Source of the DNA: Geosiphon pyriformis
Taxonomy: Eukaryota > Glomeromycota > Glomeromycetes > Archaeosporales > Geosiphonaceae
Length of the DNA stretch: 64,000 nucleotides
NCBI GenBank assembly: GCA_016748015.1
Contig: JAAOMT010000003.1
Location: 283,925 to 347,924 of the forward strand
Direction of reading: 5' to 3'
The translations under genes were made by a program, and so were the position numbers. The notes under the pieces are model-generated. The model was not told where the DNA came from and made no database searches. It saw nothing but the letters and a program-made list of their open reading frames with translations. Positions 1 through 10,110 of this stretch are shown piece by piece. Each line of letters begins with the position of its first letter. The stretch's first letter is position 1.

Positions 1-216
1 GCTTTCTGCAATCTCTTTTCTAGTGGCCAGGGATTCCACAGTAATGGCAATTCTGAGGCTGGTTATTAGAGGATGATACAAAGTTGTTTTGATTCCGTCT
101 TTGGGGTGGTTGATATCTTTGGGATTGCTGTTGTTGTTGGTTGGTGAAATAGTTTTCGACTTTCTTTGTGAGTTGGTCAATTTTCTTTTCAGCTGCTGAA
201 CTGGTCTCTTCAATGG
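1..216 (-). pseudogene. Gag nucleocapsid remnant of a Gypsy element
   Basis: The reverse strand encodes a Gln/Asn-rich, basic stretch followed by a zinc knuckle of the form C-x2-C-x4-H-x4-C (key residues CHYCGIPGH, then an in-frame TAG, then KRDC). The stop sits where an aromatic residue is usual in such knuckles, so the fragment is broken even before its truncation. A preceding ETSSAAEKKIDQLTKK segment resembles the coiled region ahead of the knuckle in the Gag of the element at 37663-47669. The coding frame runs by chance into the LTR at 217, so the first 15 or so residues of the open frame are LTR sequence. I infer that this is an older Gypsy copy into which the LTR-A element inserted. The rest of it lies beyond the left edge. 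Confidence 0.7.
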
Positions 217-1106
217 TGTTACGGGATGGTTTTCTTGTTATATTTAATTGCTGATATCCCACTTTAATTGCAATCAGTCTTTCATGAGTTCCTCAATTCT
301 ATTTGTGTGATAATGTCACTGTTACACTGAAGGCTTTCTTTTTACTGTTGCAATGTAAGTTATTTTTTAATTCTTGATTGTGGTGTGTGTTTATGTACTC
401 CTTTTCAGAGGCTGAACTGAAATTTACCCACTGTCTGGGGTCTTCTCTGAAGCTATCCTTACAATTGCCTGATGTGTTTCTCTAATCTAGAAACACAGAA
501 TGTTAATGGTCTTTAGCACTTTTCTAATTCTTACAATAAAGCTTTTATCAATTAGTAACAACGTGAATAATCTTGATCAAGGATTATTCTTCCAAGGGAT
601 TCAGTTGATAAATGATAGTTTCATTCAATAAATAATACAAGTAAGTTTCTTAATACTTTGGGTTGTGATAGTTCTGTTTTAAATATTTTTTTTCATTTCT
701 TTTTGATTTTTAAAGGTTTCTTGGGATATTTAATTTGAAAGTATGATTTAAAGTAGAGTTTGTTGGATAAAATTGGATCTGTTGCTTGATAAGTTATGAT
801 TTTTATTACTTGATTGATTATTTCCCAATATTAAAACTACTGTATATATACATGTTTGTAGTTCTATGAGAAAATACTTTCTTTTTGATATTTCAACCTG
901 GTGTTTGCTGTTATCACCAGTTGGTGTTAGCTGCTATTGTAAACTGGTGCTTGCTACTATCACAAGATAGTGTTTGCTACTATCGCGAAATGGTGTTTGC
1001 TACTATATTAATTATTACCTTTCTAAGATTATTACTGTGCTATATTATGATTGAATAGTTTGTATTATTTTTATGATTCTTTTTGCTAAATTCTTAAACC
1101 ATAACA
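217..1106 (-). repeat. LTR-A, 3' LTR of Gypsy-1 (890 bp)
   Basis: It starts TGTTACGG and ends CCATAACA, a near-perfect terminal inverted repeat of the TG...CA type. A second copy in the same orientation lies at 26269-27050 and a third, inverted, at 52318-53165. This gives the boundaries by comparison. The polypurine tract next to the high-coordinate end on the minus strand shows this is the 3' LTR. The 4 bp outside it (213-216) are ATGG. Confidence 0.9.
900..1010. repeat. 23 bp tandem repeat inside LTR-A, about 4.8 units
   Basis: Consecutive units begin at 900, 923, 946, 969 and 992 and share the core GGTGTTTGCTACTATC with a variable end. The same array occurs in the LTR-A copies near 26870-26955 and, inverted, near 52425-52530. 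It is therefore a fixed part of the LTR, perhaps an enhancer-like array. Confidence 0.85.
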
Positions 1107-1121
1107 TTATCCCCTCCTTTC
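1107..1121 (-). other. Polypurine tract of Gypsy-1
   Basis: On the minus strand the 15 bases directly before the LTR read GAAAGGAGGGGATAA. This is the purine-rich primer site for plus-strand DNA synthesis and fixes the element's orientation. Confidence 0.85.
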
Positions 1122-1585
1122 AAGATTGAGCTTCGTCGAAATCGAAGTTAATTTTTTCATTAAATTCTAAGTTACTATAGTGATTCAATACTATGTTATT
1201 AATTTGTTGTTGTAATTCTTGAAATTGCGAGTTGGTAAGTCGTCCAATACTGTTGGTTGTTATTATGTTCATGGTTGGGTCCAACAATAATTTGTGACAG
1301 TTTTTAAATGCTTTGAAAATTCTGTAAACTGTTTTTGAATGGAATGTAGTGTTGGTTTTTCCAATGAAAGGTTCTAATAGTTGGATAGTTGTTTTGTCAA
1401 ACACTCTAGTTGAGTCTTTTGAGTATAATGTTTGTATGTTCAAGNNNNNNNNNNNNNNNNNNNNTTCTTTTTATGTATGTTATTTTGGAGCTATTAACTG
1501 TGATTTCTAGATCGGATTTTAATTGTTGTAAGCTTTCAACTAATTGTTGAGTTATATTGTTGATGTTTTCTGGAATAAGTATCAT
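1120..1585 (-). CDS. Gypsy-1 3' ORF (ORF3), unknown function
   Basis: After the pol stop codon at 1670 a separate frame opens with ATG at about 1585 (MILIPENINNITQQL) and ends with FDFDEAQS and a stop at 1120, next to the polypurine tract. A 20-N gap at 1445-1464 hides the middle, so continuity across it is assumed. About 155 codons are expected. No signal peptide or membrane segment is visible, so it is not an obvious envelope protein although it occupies the env position. The N-terminal half is Gln-rich and probably helical. Gypsy-2 carries a recognisable relative at 46170-46770 with matching ends (GRLTNSQFQELQQQINNIV here, GKITNV then FEELQNKIT there). I do not recognise a known family. 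Shared position and sequence in two divergent elements argue that it is a real gene. Confidence 0.6.
1445..1464. other. Assembly gap (20 N)
   Basis: Twenty N lie inside the Gypsy-1 3' ORF. The true missing length is unknown because 20 N is used for every gap in this window. Confidence 0.99.
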
Positions 1586-1669
1586 TGTTTTAATTTTGAC
1601 TGTTATTTTGGAATTTTTTGCATGTGTTTTTATGGTTGTTAAATCATTTTTGCTGTGATCTAAGATTAA

Positions 1670-4187
1670 TTATCTTTTTGAATAATGTTCAATTAAAACT
1701 ATTGGTTCTAAATCTCGTGGAATTTGTTCTGGTAGAATTAAAGATAATTGTGTTCCAATTCTGGGTGTTTTTGTTGTTATTACTGGTTTACTGTAATAGA
1801 ATTTCAGCCAGTTACCATGTGCTGCTTTTCTTAATATTTTATCATCTAGTCTTAGCTTGTATGCTCTATTTCCAAGTATTTTGTGAATATAAAATGGTCC
1901 ATCCCACTTGTGATCAAATTTTCCACTCCACTGTTTTTCCATTTTTGTACGATGCAACAATACTTTATCTTCAATTTTGTAGCTAATTATATTATCTGGT
2001 AACTGGTTATCATGTCTCACTTTTTGTTGTTTTTGTGATTGTTCAATATTTTGTGCTGCTTTTCTTCTTTTGTTTTTTAAAGTTCCCATTAATTCGTATG
2101 TTCTTCTAAGTAGTGTTTTTTGGAATGTTGTTTCCATGATAGTGTTACTTGGATAAGTTGGGATAGTAAGTTCAATTGGTAATGTGGCTTTTCTTTCATA
2201 AACTAGTTCAAACGGTGTGAATTGTGTAGTATCTTGTTTTACTGTTCTATATGCTAGTAGTACTGCTGGTATGAACAAATCCCATTCTTTTTCATGTTCA
2301 TTACTAATTTTCGCCAGTGATTTGCATAATGTGCGATTAAATCTTTCAACTAATCCATTTGTTTGAGGGTGGTATGGTGATGACAGTGGTCGCTTGATTC
2401 CAAATTTTTGGCTAAGTTCTTTTAAGGTGCTGTTTACGAAGTGTGTGCCTTGATCTGATAGCAATTTTTATGAACATCCATGTTGGCAAATTAAGTCTTC
2501 ATGTACAAATTAAGCTATGGAAATAGCATCAGCTGTTTTAATAGCTCTAGCTTCTGGCCATTTGGTGAGATAGTCTATGGCTACTGCAATATAATGGTTG
2601 TTTCTTGTTGTTATTAGTAAGGGTCTAACTAAATCAATTCTGATTCTGTCAAATGGCTGTCCAACTTTTATTGGTCTTAACAATTCTGTTGTTTTTGCTT
2701 CTCCTCTTCGTTGGCATGGGTCACAATTTCTTATGTATTGGATTATGTCTGAACTCATTTTTGGCCAATAGTAATGGCTAGTTGCACATTGGATGCTTGC
2801 TGTTTTTCCAAAGTGGCCTGAATGAATATCTGAGTGCATGTTAAATAAGATAGTTTCTTTTTCATCCATGGTTATAACTCTTAATAGATTATCTGGATTT
2901 TGTCAATTCCGGTAATAAAGTATGTGATTTTGGATAAAATAGTGTTTTGCTAATTTTTGGAGCTTAATTAGCTCTTTTACTGGCATTTCTTTGTCTATTT
3001 GTAGTGTTTTCAAGTATTGGCTGAGGTTTTTGTAAAGGTAGTTGTTCATTGTTGTTGTGACAGATGGGTTGGTGATTTTTATGTATGTCTCATTCTTGAC
3101 AAACAGTCGGCATTAGCATTTTTGGTACCTTCTTTGTATTTGATAATATAATCATATGGTGCTAACATTTGTGACCATCTGATGTATTTTCCTTTTAGCG
3201 CTTTCTTGTTATTTAACCAGACCAGACCTCTATGATCTGTCGTAATCTCAAAGAGTTGGTACTGTAAATATGTGTTAAAGTGAACACAACTCTAAACTAC
3301 TGCTAAGTATTCAAGTTCATGTGTTGCATAGTTTTGTTCTGCCATACTGAGACTTCTGCTGGCATAAGCAATTACACGTTCTCTTCCATTATCATCTTTT
3401 TGTAACAGAATGGCTCCAAGTCCAGTTCCAGAGGCATCTGTGGCCAAACTGAATTTCTTGTTGAAATTTGGATAGATCATTATTGGTGATTCAATGAGCT
3501 TTTGTCTAAGGTACTCAAAAGCTTTTTGTTGTGCTTCAGTCCATTCAAACTTCATATTTTTAGATAGTAGGTAATTAAGGGATTTGGCAATGTTTGAAAA
3601 GTTTTTTACAAAGTGGCAGTAGTAAGATGCGAGTCCTAAAAAGCTTCTAACTTCTGAAACATTTTGAGGTACTGGAAAATTTTTCACTTTGTTTATTTTT
3701 GATGGATCTGGTTTTATTCTATCTTTTCTAACTATGTGTCCTAAAAATGCTAGCTCATTTTTCCCAAAGAAACATTTTTCTAGATTTAGTTTAAGTCCAG
3801 TGTGTCTCAATCTTTCAAAAACTTGTTGTAAATGTTGGAAATGATCTGTGAATTTTGACAAGAAAACATTTGTATCATCCAAGTAGACAACAACGGATTG
3901 CCACAGGATTCCAGAGTAAATTACGTCCATTAGTCTTTGGAATGTCGTGGGAGCATTTGTTAATCCAAATGGCATTACATTGAATTCATAATTGCCATTT
4001 TGTGTTGTGAATGCTGTTTTATGCCTGTCCTTTGGGTTCATTTTCACTTGCCAGTACTCACTGGTTAAGTCCAGTGTAGAAAACCATTTTGCTTCTCCAA
4101 AAACGTTGAAGATTTCGTCAATTAACGGTATTGGGTATGAGTCTTTGGTTGTTTTGCTGTTTAGTTTGCGATAGTCGATGCAAAATC
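1670..4187 (-). pseudogene. Gypsy-1 Pol: RT, RNase H, integrase (broken)
   Basis: Order on the minus strand: RT from the fingers/palm (FCIDYRKLN, YLDD catalytic box near 3880) through the connection GLASYYCHF; RNase H with TDASG near 3435 and the Ty3-type end LNNKKALKGKYIRWSQML near 3180; an H-H-C-C integrase zinc finger (HSDIH, then CDPCQRRG near 2710); and a D,D,E integrase core with GIDLVRPL, LLSDQGTHFVN near 2460 and TNGLVERFNRTL near 2330. The C-terminal part continues to the stop at 1670 with a basic tail. Breaks: TAG after LAVV near 3289, a frameshift near 3100 after NADCLSR, a stop near 2910, and two stops near 2465 and 2508. The N-terminal RT and everything before it is missing at the LINE junction. 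Function in life: copying and integrating the element RNA in a virus-like particle. It is now inactive. Confidence 0.9.
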
Positions 4188-5547
4188 AGCTCATCACCTA
4201 CCACCAGGTGGTTTAAAACCACTTTGCAGAAAAGGCACTCCAGAACACTTTGAATAATATGACCCTTGTTTAACTCAAAGCTTTCCATTCTTTTGTCAAT
4301 TGCTGACCTAATATGAGACTCTTTAACACGTTCTGATTCCAACAACTTAGACAAACAGTAAAATTTCCTAATCCTGGCCAAAGTTGACCAAATAGTATCA
4401 AAATGGGAACCCAAAAGAAAAAAAAACTTAACAATAGAGGCATTAGCAGAATTAAGACTGCTCTACAAATCAAGCAGGGAAACAAACTCCTCATGAGAAA
4501 CCAGATGCAAAGCCCTTACAATTCTTGACACCAAAAGTTTTAATTTATGAAACTTGGAGGATGCTTTATTAAAGACACTATTATAGTCCTTTAACTATTT
4601 CTTCTTGAAAACACCCTCAGTTAATAAACACATAACCTGGCAAAGAGCATTTCACATTGAGTCTAAATCTGAATTATTTACAGCAGCACAAAACTTATTA
4701 TGAAACATGGCAGCATTTGCTGTCATATCCTTTTTGAACTTGACCCATTTATTATCATCAGCACTCTTAAAATTGTATTTCCAACAATCTTTATTCGCCT
4801 GTTTGCACAGTGAGTTCAGCCACACATCCAGTAAACCACCAAGATTCACAGAGACAGAAATGGCATTATGATTGATATTAAAATATTCAACAACAGCAGC
4901 CACATTACAATTCACTATTGCATTGACCAAATTAAATAAAACAATAAAACAAATAAGTAATCAATAGTTTTGGCAGTACCCCAAGAATTGCTTCATGTCA
5001 CTGATTTCGCAAATGAGCTCCCACCCAAAGAATTGACTAAATTCATATCAAAACATTTTTTGAAGCTAGTACTCTTGTAAGAATCATTTTTATTAAAATC
5101 ACCATCCAAGATAACGAAAGAAGACTCATTTACAGCCTTAACAATCATAGAATTAATATTATCTGCTTGAGAAGAACATGTCACCAGAGAAGCCCCAGCA
5201 TAAAGTCTCAGAATCAACACAGAAAGTTTATTTTTGAAGAGTAATCTGATAGAAATAAGCTGGCCAGAAACATCCAAAACCTTACACACATGCTGAGCCA
5301 AAGAATTGTTCATAATTATTGCCACACCAGAACCCAAATGGTCAGCATCTAAACCTGAAGTAAAAACCTGAACACCATCAAACTTGTTCATGATCTATGG
5401 ACAAATCTTACCTTTCAGCTTAGTTTCAGTAACAATTGAAATCAAATTGCCCACGTTTTTATGCCAACAAACAATGTTATCTTGTTTTGCAAGATTGTTT
5501 ATGCCTTGAACGTTACACATAGCCACCTTTTAAATGATGTTAGTCAT
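4188..5547 (-). pseudogene. LINE-A ORF2, endonuclease part only
   Basis: The start ATG at 5547 overlaps the ORF1 stop in ATGA. The N-terminus reads VAMCNVQGINNLAKQ, the usual opening of APE-type LINE endonucleases. It is followed by ETKLKGK, GVAIIMNNSLA, LRLYAGAS and the catalytic-loop motif FVILDGDFNKN near 5085. Further on, GLLDVWLNSLCKQANKD (near 4810) and RKVVLNHL-like linker residues match LINE-B ORF2. A TAA sits five codons after the start, and other stops and shifts break the frame near 4935, 4620 and 4560. The RT and RNase H are missing beyond 4188. Function in intact relatives: nicking of target DNA ahead of target-primed reverse transcription. Confidence 0.85.
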
Positions 5548-8440
5548 TGAGAGGAAAGTGTTTCAGAACCCAAACCAGCATTTTCCAACCTGGCCAAAAG
5601 GCCCATAATAGTTTTAGATAAATTATCCAAAGTATTCTCCAACTTAGAAACTACTGACAGATTGTAAACAACCATCTCAGCAACAGTTTCACCACTAGTG
5701 ACTGCACCCAAACCCTCACTCATTACTGTATCTACTGTTACCAGAGATTTTTGGTCTCTTCTTAGCTCTTGTATGTTTGTTGTAATGCTGTTAATTTACG
5801 ACTATGAGAAGTGTTTGAACCTCTGATAACTGAATTTATCTTCAAATTATCTCCTATAATTTGAACTGCTGGGCTTATAAGTGGAATGGCCAATTCCATG
5901 CCAGTTGCTTTGTGTAGTTACATTGTAGTAAATATCAACTTTTTCCCAGGAATTGCTTATCTAAAAGCTCACTAAAAATTTGTAGTTACTTTGCTGTGAA
6001 AGTCAACTCTTTTACAAAAATCTTGTCTGTAGGTTACCTTAATGATTATAATAAGAAAATAAAAGAAAAAAAATAAAAGAAATATAAAAGAAAATTGAAT
6101 TCTGTCAAGGAAATTGTTTTTGATCCAGGCCTGGAGTCACTAACAGTTTATTGAAATTAGTAGCTAATCAATTTCAAAACGTTAGTTGGTTTTTGAGAAT
6201 TTTCCAAGTGTAATAATTAAAGAATTTGGGAGTTTTTTTTTGAATTATTTGATATTTATTTCTTTTTGTGTATATAGAAATGGTTCTAAGTAATAAATCT
6301 AAAATAAGATACATTTTTTCAAAAAAAGAAGCTCTTCTTTTATACAATTTGTCATAACACTATTCTATAAACTTGAACTTTGCTATTTTCTATAATTTCA
6401 CTGAACTAGAGATACATTTTGGCAAACTATAAATTATTTCTGCAAACTATTAGATATTTCAGTGAATTATCAATTATTTTGGCAAATTTCTACAAATTTT
6501 GGTGAACTTTTTGAATGTTATATAGTTTGGTGTATTGCATGATTGATCATCACAATTAAGTTACATTTGTGTTATGTACAAATTGGGTTATTAATTAAAT
6601 GATAATTTCAGATATTTTTTTAATGTAATAAGTGATAATTTGGGACAATAATATATGCTAACTAATAATAAAAATTATAAGGGTAATTTCATGCTAAACA
6701 ATATCTCTAATTTCATTTGGTAACACTGCCCCTTAATTCTGTAATGAAGAGGTCATCAATGGCTAACATCCAGGACCATGCTGGGAAACCATTGGTCCAA
6801 GTGCATCCAACTTCTTGGCCAGCTTATCAACTTGCTTAGCAAGACTGGCAAGACTGCACTCGAGAGTAGCAAACCTATTATTCATATCCAAAGAAAACTG
6901 AAGGGAAGGTACAACAGCTGACTGCAAACTGTTACCAGAAAGAGATGACGAAACCACACAAAAACTGGAACCACCAGCAACTTGAGTCCAAGTTTTACTA
7001 GTGAAAACCATAAAACAGGAGATAAGAGCCAGCTTCTTCTTATAAATGCTAGCCAGACAAACTCGATTCTGTTTAAAAAATACCCATTTGTCACAAACAC
7101 CAGAATTCCCACCCAAAGGATAGTTGATTGTAATATGACCAAATTGTTTGCACTGAGTACAACTGGCCAAAGAAAGACCAGTCCACTGCAAACTCACACC
7201 CTTGAAAATAAGAACGGTACCAATAGCAGCCAACTTGGATGCCATTCTCAAAACAAATAATCACACACCTATTATGAACATATGAGCTCGAATTACAGCC
7301 AATAAAACATGTTCTCCTACTATAAGCCTCCACTAACTCAGAAAAATTGTGTGCAGTAGTACCAACTGAAAGAGTGTACAACAAAGCATGATAACAGTTC
7401 CTTGAAATCCATAGCTCCTTGTCATTAATGGCCAAAGCCACGCACACAAAATCCTTACTCACGAGAACCAATCATTTAAAAGCAACCAAACAGACAGTCT
7501 TAGTAGACTCAAATTCTACCAAAGCCCAATCAACTGCATCTTGATTGATTTAATTTTGCCAAATTTGAAGAACACTGTCTCAATTACTGATTTGGAAAGA
7601 TCTACTGGGATCTCCTTGATGATTATTTCTCAATCCGAACAGCTGTTGATTTTTTTGAGATCATTATTCACAATAATTTTTTTATTGATCGCCATTTCTT
7701 TGGCCTTATTCAAACTAGACTCACTTATGAAAGTTGACCGAATGACACCAGAAAATTTTGAGGAAGTTGAGGCTTCCCCAAAATCATCAATTTTGTAAAA
7801 AATTTTTTTTATTGAAATGAGCTTATCACTATTAGTTTTGTCAGGCACAGCAAACAAATTCACATCCAGAGCAAATGATTTAATTGGACCAAAACTATGA
7901 CTCTCAAGGATATGTAACTTGAAAGGATGCATCTAATTAGATCCAAAATTTTTAGGAAGTGGCAACATGAAAGCTTCATTGTCATTGTTTACATTGTCAA
8001 AAGAAGGTGCCTTAAGAGGTTGTTCTAACACAATTGTTTTGGTGTGAGTTTTTCACGGCGTTACATTATTTATGGTATTATTGTTTACTGAGGTATTTGA
8101 ATTTGCATAACTGGTCTCTTCTGCAACTGTGTTTTTCATGTTATCAACATCTGACAGGCTGCTGATACTGCTGATTTTGCTTCTCACTTTACTGTCCCAA
8201 GACACCATAGGTTGACCACCAATGACACCAAGATCCTCGAGACTCAAGAGTTCAGCAGATGAATTGACTACACTATCATCAGCAGCAGGCTTCTTTGGCT
8301 TTTTATACAATGCACCACGAAAGTAAACATTCTCCACATGCTTTTTTTTGGTGCCAAGACAAATTCTCAAACTGGCCAAACCTAAACCCGAACCACCAGC
8401 AGAAGAGCCTACCAGTTCTATTACAACAAAAATAGGTATA
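5544..8440 (-). pseudogene. LINE-A ORF1, RRM-like and CCHC RNA-binding protein, split by a solo LTR
   Basis: From the N-terminus: a low-complexity acidic region (KKPKKPAADDS near 8300), the conserved block SFALDVNLFAVPDKTNSDKL (near 7870), an RRM-like fold with IIIKEIPVDLSKSVIE (near 7610) and ALVEFES (near 7515), a second domain (ALLYTLSVGTTAHNFSELV near 7360), and a zinc knuckle CTQCKQFGHITINY near 7150 in which the last Cys has become Tyr. These are followed by KTWTQVAGG and a coiled coil (FATLECSLASLAKQVDKLAKKL). The frame is cut at 6726 by LTR-C and resumes at 5735 (MSEGLGAVTSGETVAEMV) to the TGA at 5544. A TGA replaces Trp near 7470, and stops also occur near 6760 and 6740. The protein would coat LINE RNA in intact relatives. 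Confidence 0.85.
5736..6725. repeat. LTR-C, solo LTR inserted in LINE-A (990 bp)
   Basis: It starts TGTTACCAGAGA and ends CATTTGGTAACA. LINE-A ORF1 resumes on either side, and the flanking 4 bp are CTAC (5732-5735) and CTGC (6726-6729), a target duplication with one transition. An inverted copy begins at 63214 and shows the same termini. No internal region is present. Short repeats related to TTGGCAAAYT occur at about 6419-6512. The orientation of the parent element cannot be told from the window. Confidence 0.85.
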
Positions 8441-8550
8441 CTGAAAGAAATAACTTAAAGTGAGAAAAGAGAAAAGGGAAAAAGGAAAGCTATTCTATCA
8501 ATAAATTCTTCACTCTCATTGTGGTTAGAGAATTGATGAGAAAAAAAAGT

Positions 8551-9780
8551 TATTTGTATTATGCAAATATTATATTTAATAATAGCAAAAAAATTTTAAA
8601 TTAGTTTTTAAAAAAAAATTTATAAATACATAATAATAATTAAAATTTAAAAAAAATTTTATATTATAATATTAACAAAAAGTTTGTATTATAATATTAA
8701 TATTATTATACAATCAAAATTAAAAAACTTACAAAAAACTAATCACAATTAAATTAAAAATATTAAAAATTAATATGCCAAGAAAATATTTTTATAATAT
8801 TATATATAATAAATTTAATATTTTTTATAGAAATAATTTTTTAGTTTTAAAAAATATTTTAACTTAGTTTCTTGTTTTTATTGTAAATTTTGTAGTAAAA
8901 AATACTTTAAAAAAAATTAAAAACTGTAATAAATTTTGTAAAATATTAGTTTTATTTAAAAACAGTTTGATTAAAATTAAAATATATAAAAAATTTATCG
9001 GATATTTTGGTAATATATATATTAATAAAGTTTATTAAGTTATAATTAACTTTGATTTAATTAATAGATATAAAATACATAATAATTTAAATTAAAATAA
9101 TTTTTTTTTGTTATATAAAATAAAAAAATATAAAACTTAGTTTAATTTTGTGTAAAAAATATGTGTAAAAAATAGAATATATTGTTAAAAAAAACTAAAA
9201 ACTAAAAACTAAAATAATTTGGTTAAAATTTTTTTTAATATGACTGTATATTATTTTTTATTATATAATATAAAAACAGTTAAGTAGATTTAAGTTAAAA
9301 ACAAAATGATAAATTTAATTATTTATTAATATAAATAAGATTCTTAATAAATTTTTTAATTATTAAGTTTTTGATTTACAAGTTTTAAAATAAATGCTAT
9401 AATATTTACTTTAGTTTTTAATTAAATTGTTAGTTAATTTTTTGAATAATTTTCTGGCTAATATAACTTGTATTTTTTTAAGTATGATGTGTTTTTTGTT
9501 TTAAAAATAAAATTTTTATAATATAAATATACTATATTAGTTAATTTAATAGTGTGGTTTAATTATTTAAGCAGTTTGATATTGTTTTTATAAACCAATT
9601 ATTAAATAGTTATAGTTTTTGTTTTAGTTTAAAAAAAAATTTATTATTAAAGAAACTTGATTTTAAAAATCTTATTTTTTTGTAGTTTAGTATTGTTATA
9701 AATTTTACTAAAGTTAATAGTTTTATTAATAATAATTTTTTTACTTTATTTTATTATATTATTAATGCTTATTTAATTTT
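8551..9780. other. Extreme AT-rich block
   Basis: About 1.2 kb consists almost only of A and T, with no open frame of note and no recognisable coding remnant. Similar blocks flank every LINE in the window (19217-20440, 32016-33670, 51523-51710, 59426-59935). It may be host intergenic DNA or fully decayed repeats. Confidence 0.7.
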
Positions 9781-9799
9781 AATAGCTTTGGAATAATTA

Positions 9800-10110
9800 A
9801 GATAAGTTTGTATAAAAAATGTTTGAATGTGGTTTTAGTTTATATAAATAGTTCTGTTAAAATTTTGGAATTTTTTAATATTATTAGTAAGATGTTCACA
9901 TTTTTTTGAATCTGAATTTGGGTATTAGATATGTGGTTTATGAACTGATATTACTGATTTTGGCTGAGTTGCAAGTAATTGCTTTGGTTTTGAATTGTGT
10001 TCTAGTTTTAAGTATGATAATTGTTTATTTAGATAATTAAACATCTTTTGTTTCATATAAGTTAGAACTGAGTCTGTCTGGTTCTGATTTTTTTAATTGC
10101 TACTAAATAA
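9800..10110 (+). pseudogene. Decayed LINE RNase H fragment
   Basis: The clearest piece is LAELQVIALVLNCVLVLSMI near 9970, followed by VYLDN, a stop, and then SFVSYKLELSLSG and DFFNCY. This tracks the LINE RNase H order (AELQAVALALE, then LDSQ, then the VSEMSLVTPDF region of LINE-B). Upstream, VYINSSVK near 9840 corresponds to VYTDGSL, with the catalytic Asp replaced by Asn. Multiple stops and shifts are present. I saw no matching RT or tail on either side, so only this fragment survives. Confidence 0.75.

Larger units (their letters stand above)
217..4187 (-). mobile_element. 5'-truncated Ty3/Gypsy LTR retrotransposon (Gypsy-1)
   Basis: Reading on the minus strand, the element has RT, RNase H, integrase, a small 3' ORF, a polypurine tract and then its 3' LTR at the low-coordinate end. 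The 5' LTR, gag, protease and N-terminal RT are missing. The sequence stops abruptly at about 4187, where RT codons for FCIDYRKLN abut LINE codons for LVVGDEL. It is less mutated than Gypsy-2: the RT YLDD box, RNase H TDASG and integrase D and E residues are all present. It is still interrupted by several stops, one frameshift and a 20-N gap. The junction could be a deletion between two neighbouring elements or an assembly join. Confidence 0.88.
4188..8550 (-). mobile_element. LINE-A, APE/RNase H-type non-LTR retrotransposon, 3' truncated
   Basis: It contains a complete ORF1 (interrupted by a solo LTR) and the endonuclease plus the linker before the RT of ORF2. It is cut off at 4188 by Gypsy-1. 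The 5' end near 8550 is placed by comparison with LINE-B and LINE-F, which share the stretch (GTGGYYAGAG, then ATCAA) just inside the terminus. The closest relative in the window is LINE-B (24350-32015). Confidence 0.85.

Noticed and set aside
1-262. 80-codon frame at the left edge as a single gene
   Set aside because: Its N-terminal 15 or so residues come from the LTR that starts at 217; only 1-216 is Gag.
900-1010. Short regular repeats that could look like a CRISPR-like array
   Set aside because: The units are contiguous with no unique spacers, lie inside an LTR in three copies, and the genome is eukaryotic.
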